A stretch of DNA of 64,000 bases, taken from Hyphomicrobiales bacterium (GTDB taxonomy: Bacteria > Pseudomonadota > Alphaproteobacteria > Rhizobiales > Rhizobiaceae). Positions 27,784 through 36,872 of this stretch are shown here, one piece after another. Numbering within the stretch: position 1 is the stretch's first letter; every line of letters starts with the position of its first letter. The notes under the pieces are model-generated. The model had not been told where the DNA came from, did not search any database, and saw only the letters and a program-made list of their open reading frames with translations. The translations under genes and the position numbers were made by a program. The stretch lies in contig UCJD01000020.1 in the NCBI GenBank assembly GCA_900472605.1, forward strand, positions 1 to 64,000, read 5' to 3'.

Positions 27784-30663
27784 ATGTCCCTCGTTCATGA
27801 AATCGACTACGGCACGCCGGCCTCCGCCTCCGAGACCATGGTGACGCTTACCATCGACGGCAACGAAATCACGGTGCCCGAGGGCACTTCCATCATGCGC
27901 GCATCGATGGATGCGGGCATCGAGATCCCGAAACTCTGCGCCACCGACATGATCGACGCCTTCGGCTCCTGCCGGCTCTGTCTTGTCGAGATCCAGGGAC
28001 GCAACGGCCTACCCGCATCTTGCACCACACCTGTCGCGGCGGGCATGGTGGTGTCGACGCAGACGAACCGGCTCAAGGATGTGCGTCGCGGCGTGATGGA
28101 GCTCTATATCTCCGACCATCCGCTCGACTGTCTCACCTGCGCCGCCAACGGCGATTGCGAGTTGCAGGACATGGCGGGCGCCGTTGGCTTGCGTGATGTG
28201 CGCTACGGCTATGACGGCGACAACCACGTCAAGGCGCGCGACAACGGCGGGCTCAATGCCAAATGGGCGCCGAAGGATGAGAGCAACCCCTATTTCACCT
28301 TCGATCCGGCCAAATGCATCGTCTGTTCGCGTTGCGTGCGCGCGTGCGAAGAGGTCCAGGGCACGTTTGCGCTGACCATCGGGGGTCGTGGCTTCGATTC
28401 CCGCGTCTCGGCCGGCATGCACGAGGATTTCGTGTCATCGGAATGCGTCTCCTGCGGCGCCTGCGTGCAGGCCTGCCCGACTGCGACGCTGACCGAGAAG
28501 TCGGTGATCGAAATCGGCCAGCCGGAGCATTCGGTGGTCACCACCTGCGCCTATTGCGGCGTCGGCTGTTCGTTCAAGGCAGAGATGCGCGGCGAGGAGC
28601 TGGTGCGCATGGTGCCGTGGAAAGATGGACAGGCGAACCGCGGGCACTCCTGCGTCAAGGGCCGCTTCGCCTACGGCTATTCCAGCCACAAAGACCGCAT
28701 TCTCAATCCGATGGTACGCGAGAAGATCACCGATCCCTGGCGCGAGGTGACATGGGACGAGGCCTTCGCGCACGTCGCCTCCGAGTTCCGGCGCATCCAG
28801 TACCAGTATGGGCGCGATTCGATCGGCGGCATCACATCCTCGCGCTGCACCAATGAGGAGACCTATCTTGTGCAGAAGCTGGTGCGCGCCGGCTTCGGCA
28901 ACAATAACGTCGACACCTGCGCCCGCGTATGCCATTCGCCGACAGGCTACGGCCTCGGCCAGGCCTTCGGCACGTCGGCAGGCACGCAGAACTTCGACAG
29001 CGTCGAGAAAAGCGATGTCGTCGTCATCATTGGCGCCAACCCGACGGATGGGCATCCTGTCTTCGGCTCGCGGCTGAAGAAGCGCTTGCGGCAGGGCGCC
29101 AAGCTGATCGTCATCGATCCGCGCAGGACCGATATCGTGCGCTCGCCGCATGTCGAGGCAGCCTATCACCTGCCGCTGAAGCCCGGCACCAACGTCGCGG
29201 TCATGACCTCGCTTGCGCATGTGATCGTCACCGAGGGGCTGTTCGATGAGCGCTTCATTCGCGAGCGCTGCGACTGGTCGGAGTTCGAGGACTGGGCGGC
29301 CTTCGTCGCCGAACAACACCATAGCCCCGAGGCGACCGAGGCGCTGACCGGCGTGCCGGCGGAAATGCTGCGCGGTGCTGCCCGTCTCTACGCCACCGGC
29401 GGCAATGGCGCGATCTATTACGGCCTTGGCGTCACCGAGCACAGCCAGGGTTCGACGACGGTCATGGCGATCGCGAACCTTGCGATGGTCACGGGCAATA
29501 TCGGTCGTCCCGGCGTCGGCGTGAATCCGCTGCGCGGCCAGAACAATGTGCAGGGCTCCTGCGACATGGGCTCGTTCCCGCACGAACTGCCGGGCTATCG
29601 CCATGTCTCCGACGACGCGACGCGCGATATCTTCGAGAAGCTCTGGGGCGTGAAGATCAGCGACGAGCCGGGCCTGCGTATTCCCAACATGCTGGATGCC
29701 GCCGTCGACGGCTCCTTCAAGGGGCTCTATGTCCAGGGCGAGGATATCCTCCAGTCCGATCCCGACACCAAGCATGTGGCGGCGGGTCTCGCGGCGATGG
29801 AATGCGTCGTGGTCCACGATCTATTCCTGAACGAGACGGCGAACTACGCGCATGTCTTCCTGCCGGGCTCGAGCTTCCTGGAAAAGGATGGCACCTTCAC
29901 CAATGCCGAGCGACGCATCAACCGCGTGCGCAAGGTGATGAGCCCGAAGAACGGCTATGCCGACTGGGAGGTGACGCAGAAGCTGGCGCAGGCGATGGGG
30001 CTTGCGTGGAATTACCGGCATCCGTCCGAAATCATGGACGAGATCGCCGCGACGACGCCGAGCTTCGCGATGGTATCCTACGATTATCTGGAGAAGATGG
30101 GTTCGGTGCAGTGGCCGTGCAACGAGGCGCACCCACAGGGATCGCCAATCATGCATGTCGATGGCTTCGTGCGTGGAAAAGGCAAGTTCATCCGCACCGA
30201 GTATGTCGCCACCGACGAACGCACCGGCCCGCGCTTCCCGCTGCTTTTGACGACGGGGCGCATTCTCAGCCAGTATAATGTCGGAGCGCAGACGCGGCGC
30301 ACCGAGAATGTCGTCTGGCACTCGGAAGACAGGCTGGAGGTCCATCCGCACGACGCCGAACAGCGCGGCATTCGCGACGGGGACTGGGTGAAGCTCATGA
30401 GCAGGTCCGGGGATACCACGCTGCGCGCCCTGATCACCGATCGCGTCTCGCCCGGCGTGGTCTACACGACGTTCCACCATCCGGACACGCAGGCCAACGT
30501 GATCACCACCGACTTCTCCGACTGGGCAACCAACTGTCCCGAGTACAAGGTGACCGCCGTCCAGGTCTCACCGTCCAATGGCCCGACGGACTGGCAGGTC
30601 GAATACGACGAGCAGGCGCGGCAAAGCCGCCGCATCTCTGGCAAGCTCGAAGCGGCGGAGTAA
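27784..30663 (+). CDS. fdsA: NAD-dependent formate dehydrogenase alpha subunit (molybdenum catalytic subunit)
   Basis: 959 residues; SD GGAGG seven bases before the ATG. Order of domains: NuoG-like [2Fe-2S] (CRLCLVEI), His/Cys cluster (HPLDCLTCAANGDCELQ), two [4Fe-4S] (CIVCSRCVRACEE; CVSCGACVQACP), then the MopB catalytic domain with its own [4Fe-4S] (CAYCGVGCSFKAE ... HSCVKGR) and the Mo-ligand Cys-His pair at C383-H384 (ARVCHSPTGYG). It oxidises formate to CO2 at a bis-MGD molybdenum centre and feeds electrons to FdsG/FdsB. The enzyme is cytoplasmic and oxygen-tolerant in relatives. Confidence 0.96.
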   Translation: MSLVHEIDYGTPASASETMVTLTIDGNEITVPEGTSIMRASMDAGIEIPKLCATDMIDAFGSCRLCLVEIQGRNGLPASCTTPVAAGMVVSTQTNRLKDVRRGVMELYISDHPLDCLTCAANGDCELQDMAGAVGLRDVRYGYDGDNHVKARDNGGLNAKWAPKDESNPYFTFDPAKCIVCSRCVRACEEVQGTFALTIGGRGFDSRVSAGMHEDFVSSECVSCGACVQACPTATLTEKSVIEIGQPEHSVVTTCAYCGVGCSFKAEMRGEELVRMVPWKDGQANRGHSCVKGRFAYGYSSHKDRILNPMVREKITDPWREVTWDEAFAHVASEFRRIQYQYGRDSIGGITSSRCTNEETYLVQKLVRAGFGNNNVDTCARVCHSPTGYGLGQAFGTSAGTQNFDSVEKSDVVVIIGANPTDGHPVFGSRLKKRLRQGAKLIVIDPRRTDIVRSPHVEAAYHLPLKPGTNVAVMTSLAHVIVTEGLFDERFIRERCDWSEFEDWAAFVAEQHHSPEATEALTGVPAEMLRGAARLYATGGNGAIYYGLGVTEHSQGSTTVMAIANLAMVTGNIGRPGVGVNPLRGQNNVQGSCDMGSFPHELPGYRHVSDDATRDIFEKLWGVKISDEPGLRIPNMLDAAVDGSFKGLYVQGEDILQSDPDTKHVAAGLAAMECVVVHDLFLNETANYAHVFLPGSSFLEKDGTFTNAERRINRVRKVMSPKNGYADWEVTQKLAQAMGLAWNYRHPSEIMDEIAATTPSFAMVSYDYLEKMGSVQWPCNEAHPQGSPIMHVDGFVRGKGKFIRTEYVATDERTGPRFPLLLTTGRILSQYNVGAQTRRTENVVWHSEDRLEVHPHDAEQRGIRDGDWVKLMSRSGDTTLRALITDRVSPGVVYTTFHHPDTQANVITTDFSDWATNCPEYKVTAVQVSPSNGPTDWQVEYDEQARQSRRISGKLEAAE

Positions 30664-30666
30664 ACG

Positions 30667-30924
30667 ATGTCACACGGCACTCAGGACAAGCTTGTCTACA
30701 TGGCCAACCAGATCGCGGGCTTCTTCGCGACCCAGCCAGAAGCGGACGCCGCGCAAGGCGTGGCCTCGCATATCAACAAGTTCTGGGAGCCGCGCATGCG
30801 CCGCCAGTTGTTCGAGATATTGGAGCATGACACTCATACACTGAGCCCTTTGGTGTTACAGGCCGTGCCGCTGATCAAACGGCCGGCGTTGGAGACCCCA
30901 CCCAACACTGAGACGACTGCCTGA
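30667..30924 (+). CDS. fdsD: Formate dehydrogenase delta subunit
   Basis: 85 residues, three bases after the fdsA stop. It matches the small FdsD family: LVYMANQIAGFFATQP near the N-terminus and HINKFWEPRMRRQL in the middle. FdsD is needed for a stable, active complex in related bacteria. In Cupriavidus a sulfurase-like chaperone gene (fdsC/fdhD) sits between fdsA and fdsD; here it is absent. Confidence 0.9.
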   Translation: MSHGTQDKLVYMANQIAGFFATQPEADAAQGVASHINKFWEPRMRRQLFEILEHDTHTLSPLVLQAVPLIKRPALETPPNTETTA

Positions 30925-31113
30925 CCGACACCACTTGGCCGGTGCAGGAAAGGCGTTGACGGTAAAGCGAGACGGTCTCAGCCTCGAGGCCAAATAATCT
31001 TCGCTCCGCCCGCCCCTTCGATATAGTCTTCCGATCAGGATTTTCACCGACCGGTGTCGGCAAGGCGGATCTTCGTTCGTCCTAGACGGGAAAAGCATCC
31101 ATAGGAGACCGGC

Positions 31114-31752
31114 ATGAAGCTCTATTTCAGCAGAAATCCAAACCCACGTCTTGCCGTTGCCGTTGCCAGGCATCTGGATGCAAACATCGAATTTGAATTC
31201 GCGGCTCCTCTGGAGCCAGGGCAATCGGAACGCTACCTGCCCCTTAACCCCAATCTCCTGCTTCCGATACTTGAGCGCCCGGGCCGGTCGCTATGGGAAA
31301 CAGACGCGATCGCTTGTTATCTGTCCCGGCATACCGGTTCGAATTTCTGGTGCACCGATGACGATGAACCGGAGATGATCCGCTGGATCAGCTGGTCGAA
31401 GGACAATTTCGTGAAGGCCTGTGATGCGGTCCATTGGGAGCGCGGAACGAAGCCGCGTTACGACATAGGGTCCTGTGATCAAGAGCAGGTCGAACGCGGA
31501 CTTGAACAGTTCCACAAAGCGGCCGCCCTGCTTGAGGCGGAGCTTGCCGATCGCATATGGCTCGTTGGCGACGCGATCTCCTTCGCGGATTTTCGCATGG
31601 CAACCTTCCTGCCGTTCAATGATGCCGCAAGATTGCCGGTGTCCGACTATCCCGCCATCCAGCGCTGGTCGGACCGCCTGAATGAAATCGACGCCTGGCG
31701 CGACCCGTTTGATGGGCTCGACGCACCGCCGATGCCGCCACTCCCATATTGA
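31114..31752 (+). CDS. Glutathione S-transferase family protein
   Basis: 212 residues; SD AGGAG ahead of the ATG. The N-terminal thioredoxin fold (1-75) has the glutathione-contact motif LWETDAIACYLSR, and the helical C-terminal domain contains the N-capping motif SFADFRMATFL. Active-site residue is uncertain (MKLYFSRNPN suggests Ser6 or Asn8). It would conjugate glutathione to an unknown electrophile or act as a peroxidase. No operon partner is evident; the next small gene is 98 bp downstream. Confidence 0.85.
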   Translation: MKLYFSRNPNPRLAVAVARHLDANIEFEFAAPLEPGQSERYLPLNPNLLLPILERPGRSLWETDAIACYLSRHTGSNFWCTDDDEPEMIRWISWSKDNFVKACDAVHWERGTKPRYDIGSCDQEQVERGLEQFHKAAALLEAELADRIWLVGDAISFADFRMATFLPFNDAARLPVSDYPAIQRWSDRLNEIDAWRDPFDGLDAPPMPPLPY

Positions 31753-31850
31753 AATTAGCGAAATTGCCGTCGGGATTTCGCGAAGTTTGAGTTGACGTTT
31801 TCAACGGCGACGCCACACTTGTGAATTGCAGCAATGTGGGAGGAAGGATG

Positions 31851-32156
31851 ATGGACGACACCAGCCAGTGGCGCCATATGGCAAGCGCTCCGAAAGACGG
31901 CAGCCGGATTCTCGTGACCATCCATCCATCCGAACAAGGGCCCGCACAGGTCGATCTTGCCTACTGGTCGAACGGCGATCGGTTCGGCTCGGAAGGCTGG
32001 CGGTCATCCGATTCCGCCCCCGGCCGCATCATCGGATACCCCGATCCGGAATTGAAATGCTGGATGCCGATGCCTTCAGCCAATGTCAGCCAAAGCTCGC
32101 TGCCCTCGCCCTGGGAAGGCGACGATATCCTGCAGCTCGACGGATCCGGGATCTAA
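31851..32156 (+). CDS. Small conserved hypothetical protein
   Basis: 101 residues from the ATG at 31851, chosen because GGAGG lies 7 bases upstream (another ATG at 31848 is too close). The opening, WRHMASAPKDGSRILVTI, resembles the short DUF551-like proteins found in rhizobia and their phages, in which a W-x(3)-SAPKDG-type start is typical. There is no signal peptide or membrane segment. Function unknown. It converges on the DMT transporter gene. Confidence 0.65.
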   Translation: MDDTSQWRHMASAPKDGSRILVTIHPSEQGPAQVDLAYWSNGDRFGSEGWRSSDSAPGRIIGYPDPELKCWMPMPSANVSQSSLPSPWEGDDILQLDGSGI

Positions 32157-32209
32157 GCGCGCAAAACGTATACCGAAAGAGTGCAGGACAAGGCTAAGCG
32201 ATACCATGC

Positions 32210-33127
32210 TTATCCGTGGCTCGCGTCGTTCGGCACCAGCGGCTCGACATCCCTTACCTTGGCGCGATGGAAGATGAACAGCCCCGCCAGCACGATCACG
32301 GCGGCGCCAATCAGCGTCTGTCGGTCGGGGAACTCTCCGAAGAACATCCAGCCGAAGAGGATCGCCCACAGCAATAGTGTGTATTGAAGCGGTGCCAGGA
32401 GGGAGGCGGGCGCAAGCTTCAGCGAGCGGGTAATCATCAGATGCGCGGAGCTGGATACGACGCCGAGCAGCAACAGCGCCAGCAATTGGCTCCCGCTAAC
32501 TGCGCTCCAACTTCCGACGCTAAGCACCGCTCCAACTGCCAGGCATCCGAGCGTCTGCAATGTAACGAGCGTAGCGTCAGGCGTGGATCGCAGCACGCGA
32601 CCGAGCACCAATGTTAACGAGAAGGAAACGCTGCCGATGAGGCCGAACATCGAAGGCCAAGACAGCATGGCCGAAGACGGACGGAGCGCGATGACGACAC
32701 CGACGAACCCGACCAGAACCGCCAACCACCGCCGCCAGCCGATCCTTTCGCCGAGAAGGAAATGCGAGAGCGCTGCGACGTAGATCGGACCGGCCATGTA
32801 GAAGGTCATGACGTCGGCCAGCGGAAGATAGGCTACGGCGGCATAGAACAGTCCGGTATCGGCGGTGGCGAGAATGACACGCGCGAGCTGCCACTGCGGC
32901 TTTTCCACCCGATAGAGCGATACGACAGGCTGGCGCGACAGCATCGGCCCCAGCACAAAGAAGGCACCGAGCGAGCGAGCGAGCAGAACCTGACCGACAG
33001 AGAAGCTCGCCACCAGCCATTTGCCCATGGCATCATTGAGGGCGAACATGAAGTCGCCAACGAGCATCAGCACGATGCCTACCAACACGGCGTTTCCGCC
33101 CGCGACAAGAGCCGCCTGCCTGTTCAT
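32210..33127 (-). CDS. EamA/DMT family transporter
   Basis: 305 residues from the ATG at 33127; another ATG at 33154 is possible, and neither has a clear SD. There are ten predicted membrane segments in two EamA repeats. GDFMFALNDAMGKWLVASF at the start and SAHLMITRSLKLAPASLLAP in the second half are typical of the group. It probably exports metabolites such as amino acids; substrate unknown. It is transcribed divergently from the autotransporter gene across a 274-bp gap. Confidence 0.85.
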   Translation of the reverse strand: MNRQAALVAGGNAVLVGIVLMLVGDFMFALNDAMGKWLVASFSVGQVLLARSLGAFFVLGPMLSRQPVVSLYRVEKPQWQLARVILATADTGLFYAAVAYLPLADVMTFYMAGPIYVAALSHFLLGERIGWRRWLAVLVGFVGVVIALRPSSAMLSWPSMFGLIGSVSFSLTLVLGRVLRSTPDATLVTLQTLGCLAVGAVLSVGSWSAVSGSQLLALLLLGVVSSSAHLMITRSLKLAPASLLAPLQYTLLLWAILFGWMFFGEFPDRQTLIGAAVIVLAGLFIFHRAKVRDVEPLVPNDASHG

Positions 33128-33401
33128 GATTTTCAAGGCGCTCCGTGACGCCATTCTGTGCCGAGCTTTCGGCGGCAAATCCTTTTGCAGGCTTGCCGCA
33201 CCACGCCCATGCCTATTTGATCGGCAGATGCTTACTCCGATGGCACAGCATGTTGCAAGCGGAGAGCCAGCCATTTTGATCGTTGCGTGCGATAAATTGC
33301 CGAACGGACCCAAAGGTAACACTTCGTTAACCGCATTGCCGATAGGAATTGTTAACCATCCCGCCAACGTAAGGTGGGTGCCCGCTAAGCGTCGGCTGCA
33401 G

Positions 33402-36400
33402 ATGAAACAACGACTCCCGGCATATTATCGCCGTCTAGGCTTGTTTACGGCACTGGCGTCCGTCGCATTGCCCACGCATGGCTTTGCGCAATCGGCCTGG
33501 TCCGGGGCTGCGGACAACGAATTCAGCAACTCGGCGAATTGGAGCCCGGCCGCGCCAGATGCCGACGATACGGCGCGCGTCGACACCGGTTCTCCGCAGG
33601 TGTCGAACGATGTCACAATCGGCCATCTGGATGTGGATGGCGGCAACGTGACCGTCAGCAACACGGGTGTGCTGACCACCACGAACGGCACGACGATCAC
33701 GTCGGGCACCGTCAGCATCAACAGCGGCGGCGTGATGAACTCGGACGTCGACCTCAATGGCGGCAGCCTTTCTCTTGACGGCCGACTGAACGGCCAGCTC
33801 AATCTCAACAATGGCAATGTTTCGGTCAATGGCACGCTCGGCAGCGCCATCGTTGGCACCGGGACGGCGCTTACCAACAACGGCACCACAGGCGCGGTCA
33901 ATGTTTTGAGCGGCGCAACGCTCGTCAATAATAGCGGAGCGACAATCTACGCGGTTACGAACGCCGGCACCACGTCAAACGCGGGAACCATCGGCAACCT
34001 AACGAACACAGCAGGCAGTTTGACAAACGATGGCACCGTCACTGGAAAGACGGTCGTCTCGGGTGGAACCGTTACGAACAACTTCGTCATCACCGATGCC
34101 GACGTCGCTGCAGCCGCGACCTTCGTCAACAATAGCGGGGCGACCACCGGCACTGTGACGAACGCCGGCACCGCATCCAACGCCGGCACAGTGGCGAGCC
34201 TCACCAATACGGCAGGTAACTTCACCAACAATGCCGGAGGCACCATCACTGGAAAGACCATCGTCGAGGGCGGAACTGTCACAAACAATTTCGTCATCAC
34301 CGACGCCGATGTCGCCGCCGCAGCAGCCTTCGTAAACAACACGGGCGCCATCGCCGGAACCGTCAGAAATGCAGGCACCGCCTCTAATGCCGGGACGATC
34401 ACGTCCGTGCAGAACGACGGCGGGACGTTCACCAACAATGCGGGCGGAACGGTTACCGGTGGTACGAACATCGCTGGCGGCAGCGTCACGAACAACGCAA
34501 GCCTCAACAACGTCAATGTCGGCACCGCGGGCACGTTCACCAACACCAGCGGGGCCACAGCCGGCGCTGTCACCAATGCCGGCACGGCATCCAATGCCGG
34601 CACCATCGCGAGCCTGACCAACACGGCTGGCAGTTTCACCAACAACGCCGGCGGCACGATAACCGGAACGACGACCATCGAAGGCGGAACGGTCACGAAC
34701 AACTTCGTCATCACCGATGCCGACGTCGCCGCAGCTGCGGCCTTCGTCAACAACACAGGCGCCACCGCCGGCACCGTCAGAAACGCCGGAACCGTGACCA
34801 ACGCGGGAACGATCGCATCCGTCCGGAACGACGGCGGGACATTCACCAACAACGCGGGTGGCTCGGTTAGCGGCGTGACGACCGTGGCTGGAGGCAGCGT
34901 TGTCAACAATGCGGCACTGGCGAATGTCGATGTCGGCGCCGCGGGAACCTTCGTCAACAACAGTGGCGCGACAAGCGGAACGGTCACGAACTCCGGAATC
35001 GCGGCAAACGATGGAACGATTGCGGCGCTGCAGAATAATGCCGGTACATTTTCCAACACCGGAACGATCTCTGGCACGGCCACGGTTTCCGGCGGCTCGC
35101 TGATCAACGATGGCACCGTATCCGGAGCCGTCTACATCGACGAGGGCGGCCTTCTCTCCGGCAGCGGCGTCGTCGGCGGCATCCTTGTGAACGCGGGCGG
35201 TGTGCTGGCGCCGGGGCCTGGGATTGCAACGCTTGGCGTCAACGGGGACCTGACCTTCGCCACAGGTTCGACTTACCAGGTGGATATTGCTGCCAGCGGC
35301 GTCTCCGACAGGGTGGACGCGACGGGAGCCGTTTCCATCCACGGCGGAACGCTTGCCGTCAAGGCAGCAACAGGCAATTACGCAGCAGCGACCAGCTACA
35401 CAATCCTGACCGGCGGCGGCATCACCGGTACGTTCGACACCGTAACAAGCGACTTCGCCTTTTTATCGCCAACGCTGACATACGACGCCACTGCCATCGA
35501 CATGCGGCTGGACCGCAACGGCGTGCAGTTCGCGGATGTGGCCCATACACCAAATGACCGCGCCACTGCGGCCGCCGTCGAAGCGCTGGGATCAGGTCGT
35601 GCCGTCTACGACGCGATCCTGTCGTTTGACTCCGCCACTGCAGCGGATGCCTTTTCGCAATTGAGCGGCGAAGCTCATGCCTCTCTCAAGAGCGCGCTTC
35701 TATGGCAAAGTCGTTTTCCGCGTGAAGCGATCCTCGATGAGATCGCCTGGGGACCACATCGGCGAGAGACCGATGCGACCTTCTGGGCCGCCGGTTTTCT
35801 GTCGTCCAGCGTCCTTTCGGGAGGCAACAACGCGGCGGGGATCGATACCCGCATAAACGGCGCCCTGTTCGGCGCCGATGCACCGGTGTCCGATCAATGG
35901 CGCGTCGGCGCGGTGGTCGGCTACGGTCAACAATGGTTCGAGGAAGTGGACACAAACTCCTATTACGCCGGCCTTTATGCCACGGGCGATACCGGGCCCA
36001 TACAGGTCGCCGGTGGCGCCATCTACGCCCGCAACGAAGCATCCACCCGGCGCGATATCGCATTTGGCACGTTCACAGACCAGCTATCCGCAGACTACGC
36101 GAGCGCCACCAGCCAGGTCTTCGCCGACCTTTCGTGGACCTACGAGTGGGAGGCACTAAGGGTTCAGCCCTTCGCCAATCTGGCCTACATCAATCTCGAC
36201 ACCGATGGCTTTCAGGAGAAGGGTGGCGATGCCGCACTTTCGGCAGCCAGCGGAAGCGCCGCGATAACCTCCTCGACCGTCGGATTGCGCTGGGCGACGG
36301 ATTGGCCAGAAAACGAACTACCTTTCTCCGTTTCCGGCTTGCTGGGCTGGCGGCATATCGCAGGTGACGTGACACCTTATTCCCGCATGGCGTTTTCGGA

Positions 36401-36575
36401 TAGCTCACCCTTCATAATCGAAGGTGCCGGGATGCCTCGTGATTCCGTCGTGGCGGAGATCGGCGTTTCCGCTAAGCTTTCGAAGTCGGCGCGGCTGACG
36501 CTGAGCTACTCCGGCGAGTTTGGCAAAGGCCTCCACTCCAACGCCATTCAGATGAACCTCGTAACGAGTTTTTAG
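33402..36575 (+). CDS. Autotransporter (type Va secretion) with 69-residue passenger repeats
   Basis: 1057 residues from the ATG at 33402. A signal peptide (about 1-29, cleavage at GFAQ-SAW) is followed by a beta-helix passenger rich in Asn, Thr, Gly and Ala. Six repeat units (about 173-585), mostly 69 residues, read NNSGAT..TVTNAGTASNAGT and NNAGGTITG. Residues about 785-1057 are the autotransporter beta-domain, ending in aromatic residue F (LVTSF) as outer-membrane barrels require. No protease or catalytic motif is visible in the passenger; adhesion or biofilm is the likely role but is inferred. It is monocistronic. Confidence 0.9.
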   Translation: MKQRLPAYYRRLGLFTALASVALPTHGFAQSAWSGAADNEFSNSANWSPAAPDADDTARVDTGSPQVSNDVTIGHLDVDGGNVTVSNTGVLTTTNGTTITSGTVSINSGGVMNSDVDLNGGSLSLDGRLNGQLNLNNGNVSVNGTLGSAIVGTGTALTNNGTTGAVNVLSGATLVNNSGATIYAVTNAGTTSNAGTIGNLTNTAGSLTNDGTVTGKTVVSGGTVTNNFVITDADVAAAATFVNNSGATTGTVTNAGTASNAGTVASLTNTAGNFTNNAGGTITGKTIVEGGTVTNNFVITDADVAAAAAFVNNTGAIAGTVRNAGTASNAGTITSVQNDGGTFTNNAGGTVTGGTNIAGGSVTNNASLNNVNVGTAGTFTNTSGATAGAVTNAGTASNAGTIASLTNTAGSFTNNAGGTITGTTTIEGGTVTNNFVITDADVAAAAAFVNNTGATAGTVRNAGTVTNAGTIASVRNDGGTFTNNAGGSVSGVTTVAGGSVVNNAALANVDVGAAGTFVNNSGATSGTVTNSGIAANDGTIAALQNNAGTFSNTGTISGTATVSGGSLINDGTVSGAVYIDEGGLLSGSGVVGGILVNAGGVLAPGPGIATLGVNGDLTFATGSTYQVDIAASGVSDRVDATGAVSIHGGTLAVKAATGNYAAATSYTILTGGGITGTFDTVTSDFAFLSPTLTYDATAIDMRLDRNGVQFADVAHTPNDRATAAAVEALGSGRAVYDAILSFDSATAADAFSQLSGEAHASLKSALLWQSRFPREAILDEIAWGPHRRETDATFWAAGFLSSSVLSGGNNAAGIDTRINGALFGADAPVSDQWRVGAVVGYGQQWFEEVDTNSYYAGLYATGDTGPIQVAGGAIYARNEASTRRDIAFGTFTDQLSADYASATSQVFADLSWTYEWEALRVQPFANLAYINLDTDGFQEKGGDAALSAASGSAAITSSTVGLRWATDWPENELPFSVSGLLGWRHIAGDVTPYSRMAFSDSSPFIIEGAGMPRDSVVAEIGVSAKLSKSARLTLSYSGEFGKGLHSNAIQMNLVTSF
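33918..35150 (+). repeat. Tandem 207-bp repeats in the autotransporter passenger
   Basis: Units begin at 33918 (201 bp) and then at 34119, 34326, 34533, 34740 and 34947, spaced exactly 207 bp. Two subtypes alternate: A units end in NFVITDADVAAAA, B units end in NVxVGxAG. From unit 2 the order is A, B, A, B, then a diverged final copy, so the larger repeat is 414 bp. Such repeats can change copy number by recombination without breaking the frame. Confidence 0.9.
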
Positions 36576-36872
36576 GCTGAAGTTCCGTCACCGGCCTGAC
36601 TGCTGGCGGTAGCCTTAAACACCTGCTCCACTCATCGCCATGGCGCAAGATCGCCCCCCCGCTCGCGCAGTCGATGAACATCGTCTCCGCTGTGCATTGG
36701 CACCAACATCGCACGAATACGCATTCACCATCATGATTAAATTGACGCGTACATTTTTTAAAGTTGACGCGCGCAAAGTTTAATGATGTATAGGCGGCGT
36801 CGGGTTGGCTTAGGAGGCCGCCAAATCCGACGGTCCCAAGCACAGGCCTCGATACGTTTCCGGGAGGAAAAA
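36576..36872 (+). promoter_or_regulatory. Promoter region of the tagatose-type operon: TTGACGCG direct repeats and a sigma-70-like promoter
   Basis: TTGACGCG occurs at 36742-36749 and again at 36764-36771, exactly 22 bp apart. The second can serve as a -35 element (TTGACG, 36764-36769) with TGTATA at 36787-36792 as -10 after a 17-bp spacer. Bases 36735-36742 include GATTAAAT, which also occurs in the palindrome before the lacI gene. The rest (36576-36730) shows no gene or terminator. Confidence 0.5.

Noticed and set aside
27552-27800. 82-codon frame between fdsB and fdsA
   Set aside because: It runs through the inverted-repeat element; product is Pro/Arg-rich with no family match. The overlapping ATG is interpreted as a relic of the former junction.
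28435-29817. 460-codon minus-strand frame in fdsA
   Set aside because: Antisense shadow of the formate dehydrogenase alpha subunit.
33918-35150. Possible CRISPR array
   Set aside because: The repeats are 207 bp, coding, contiguous and in frame in an autotransporter; no short repeat-spacer pattern.
33947-35342. Long minus-strand frames opposite the autotransporter repeats
   Set aside because: Periodic composition of the repeats removes stops on the other strand; there is no start signal or domain.
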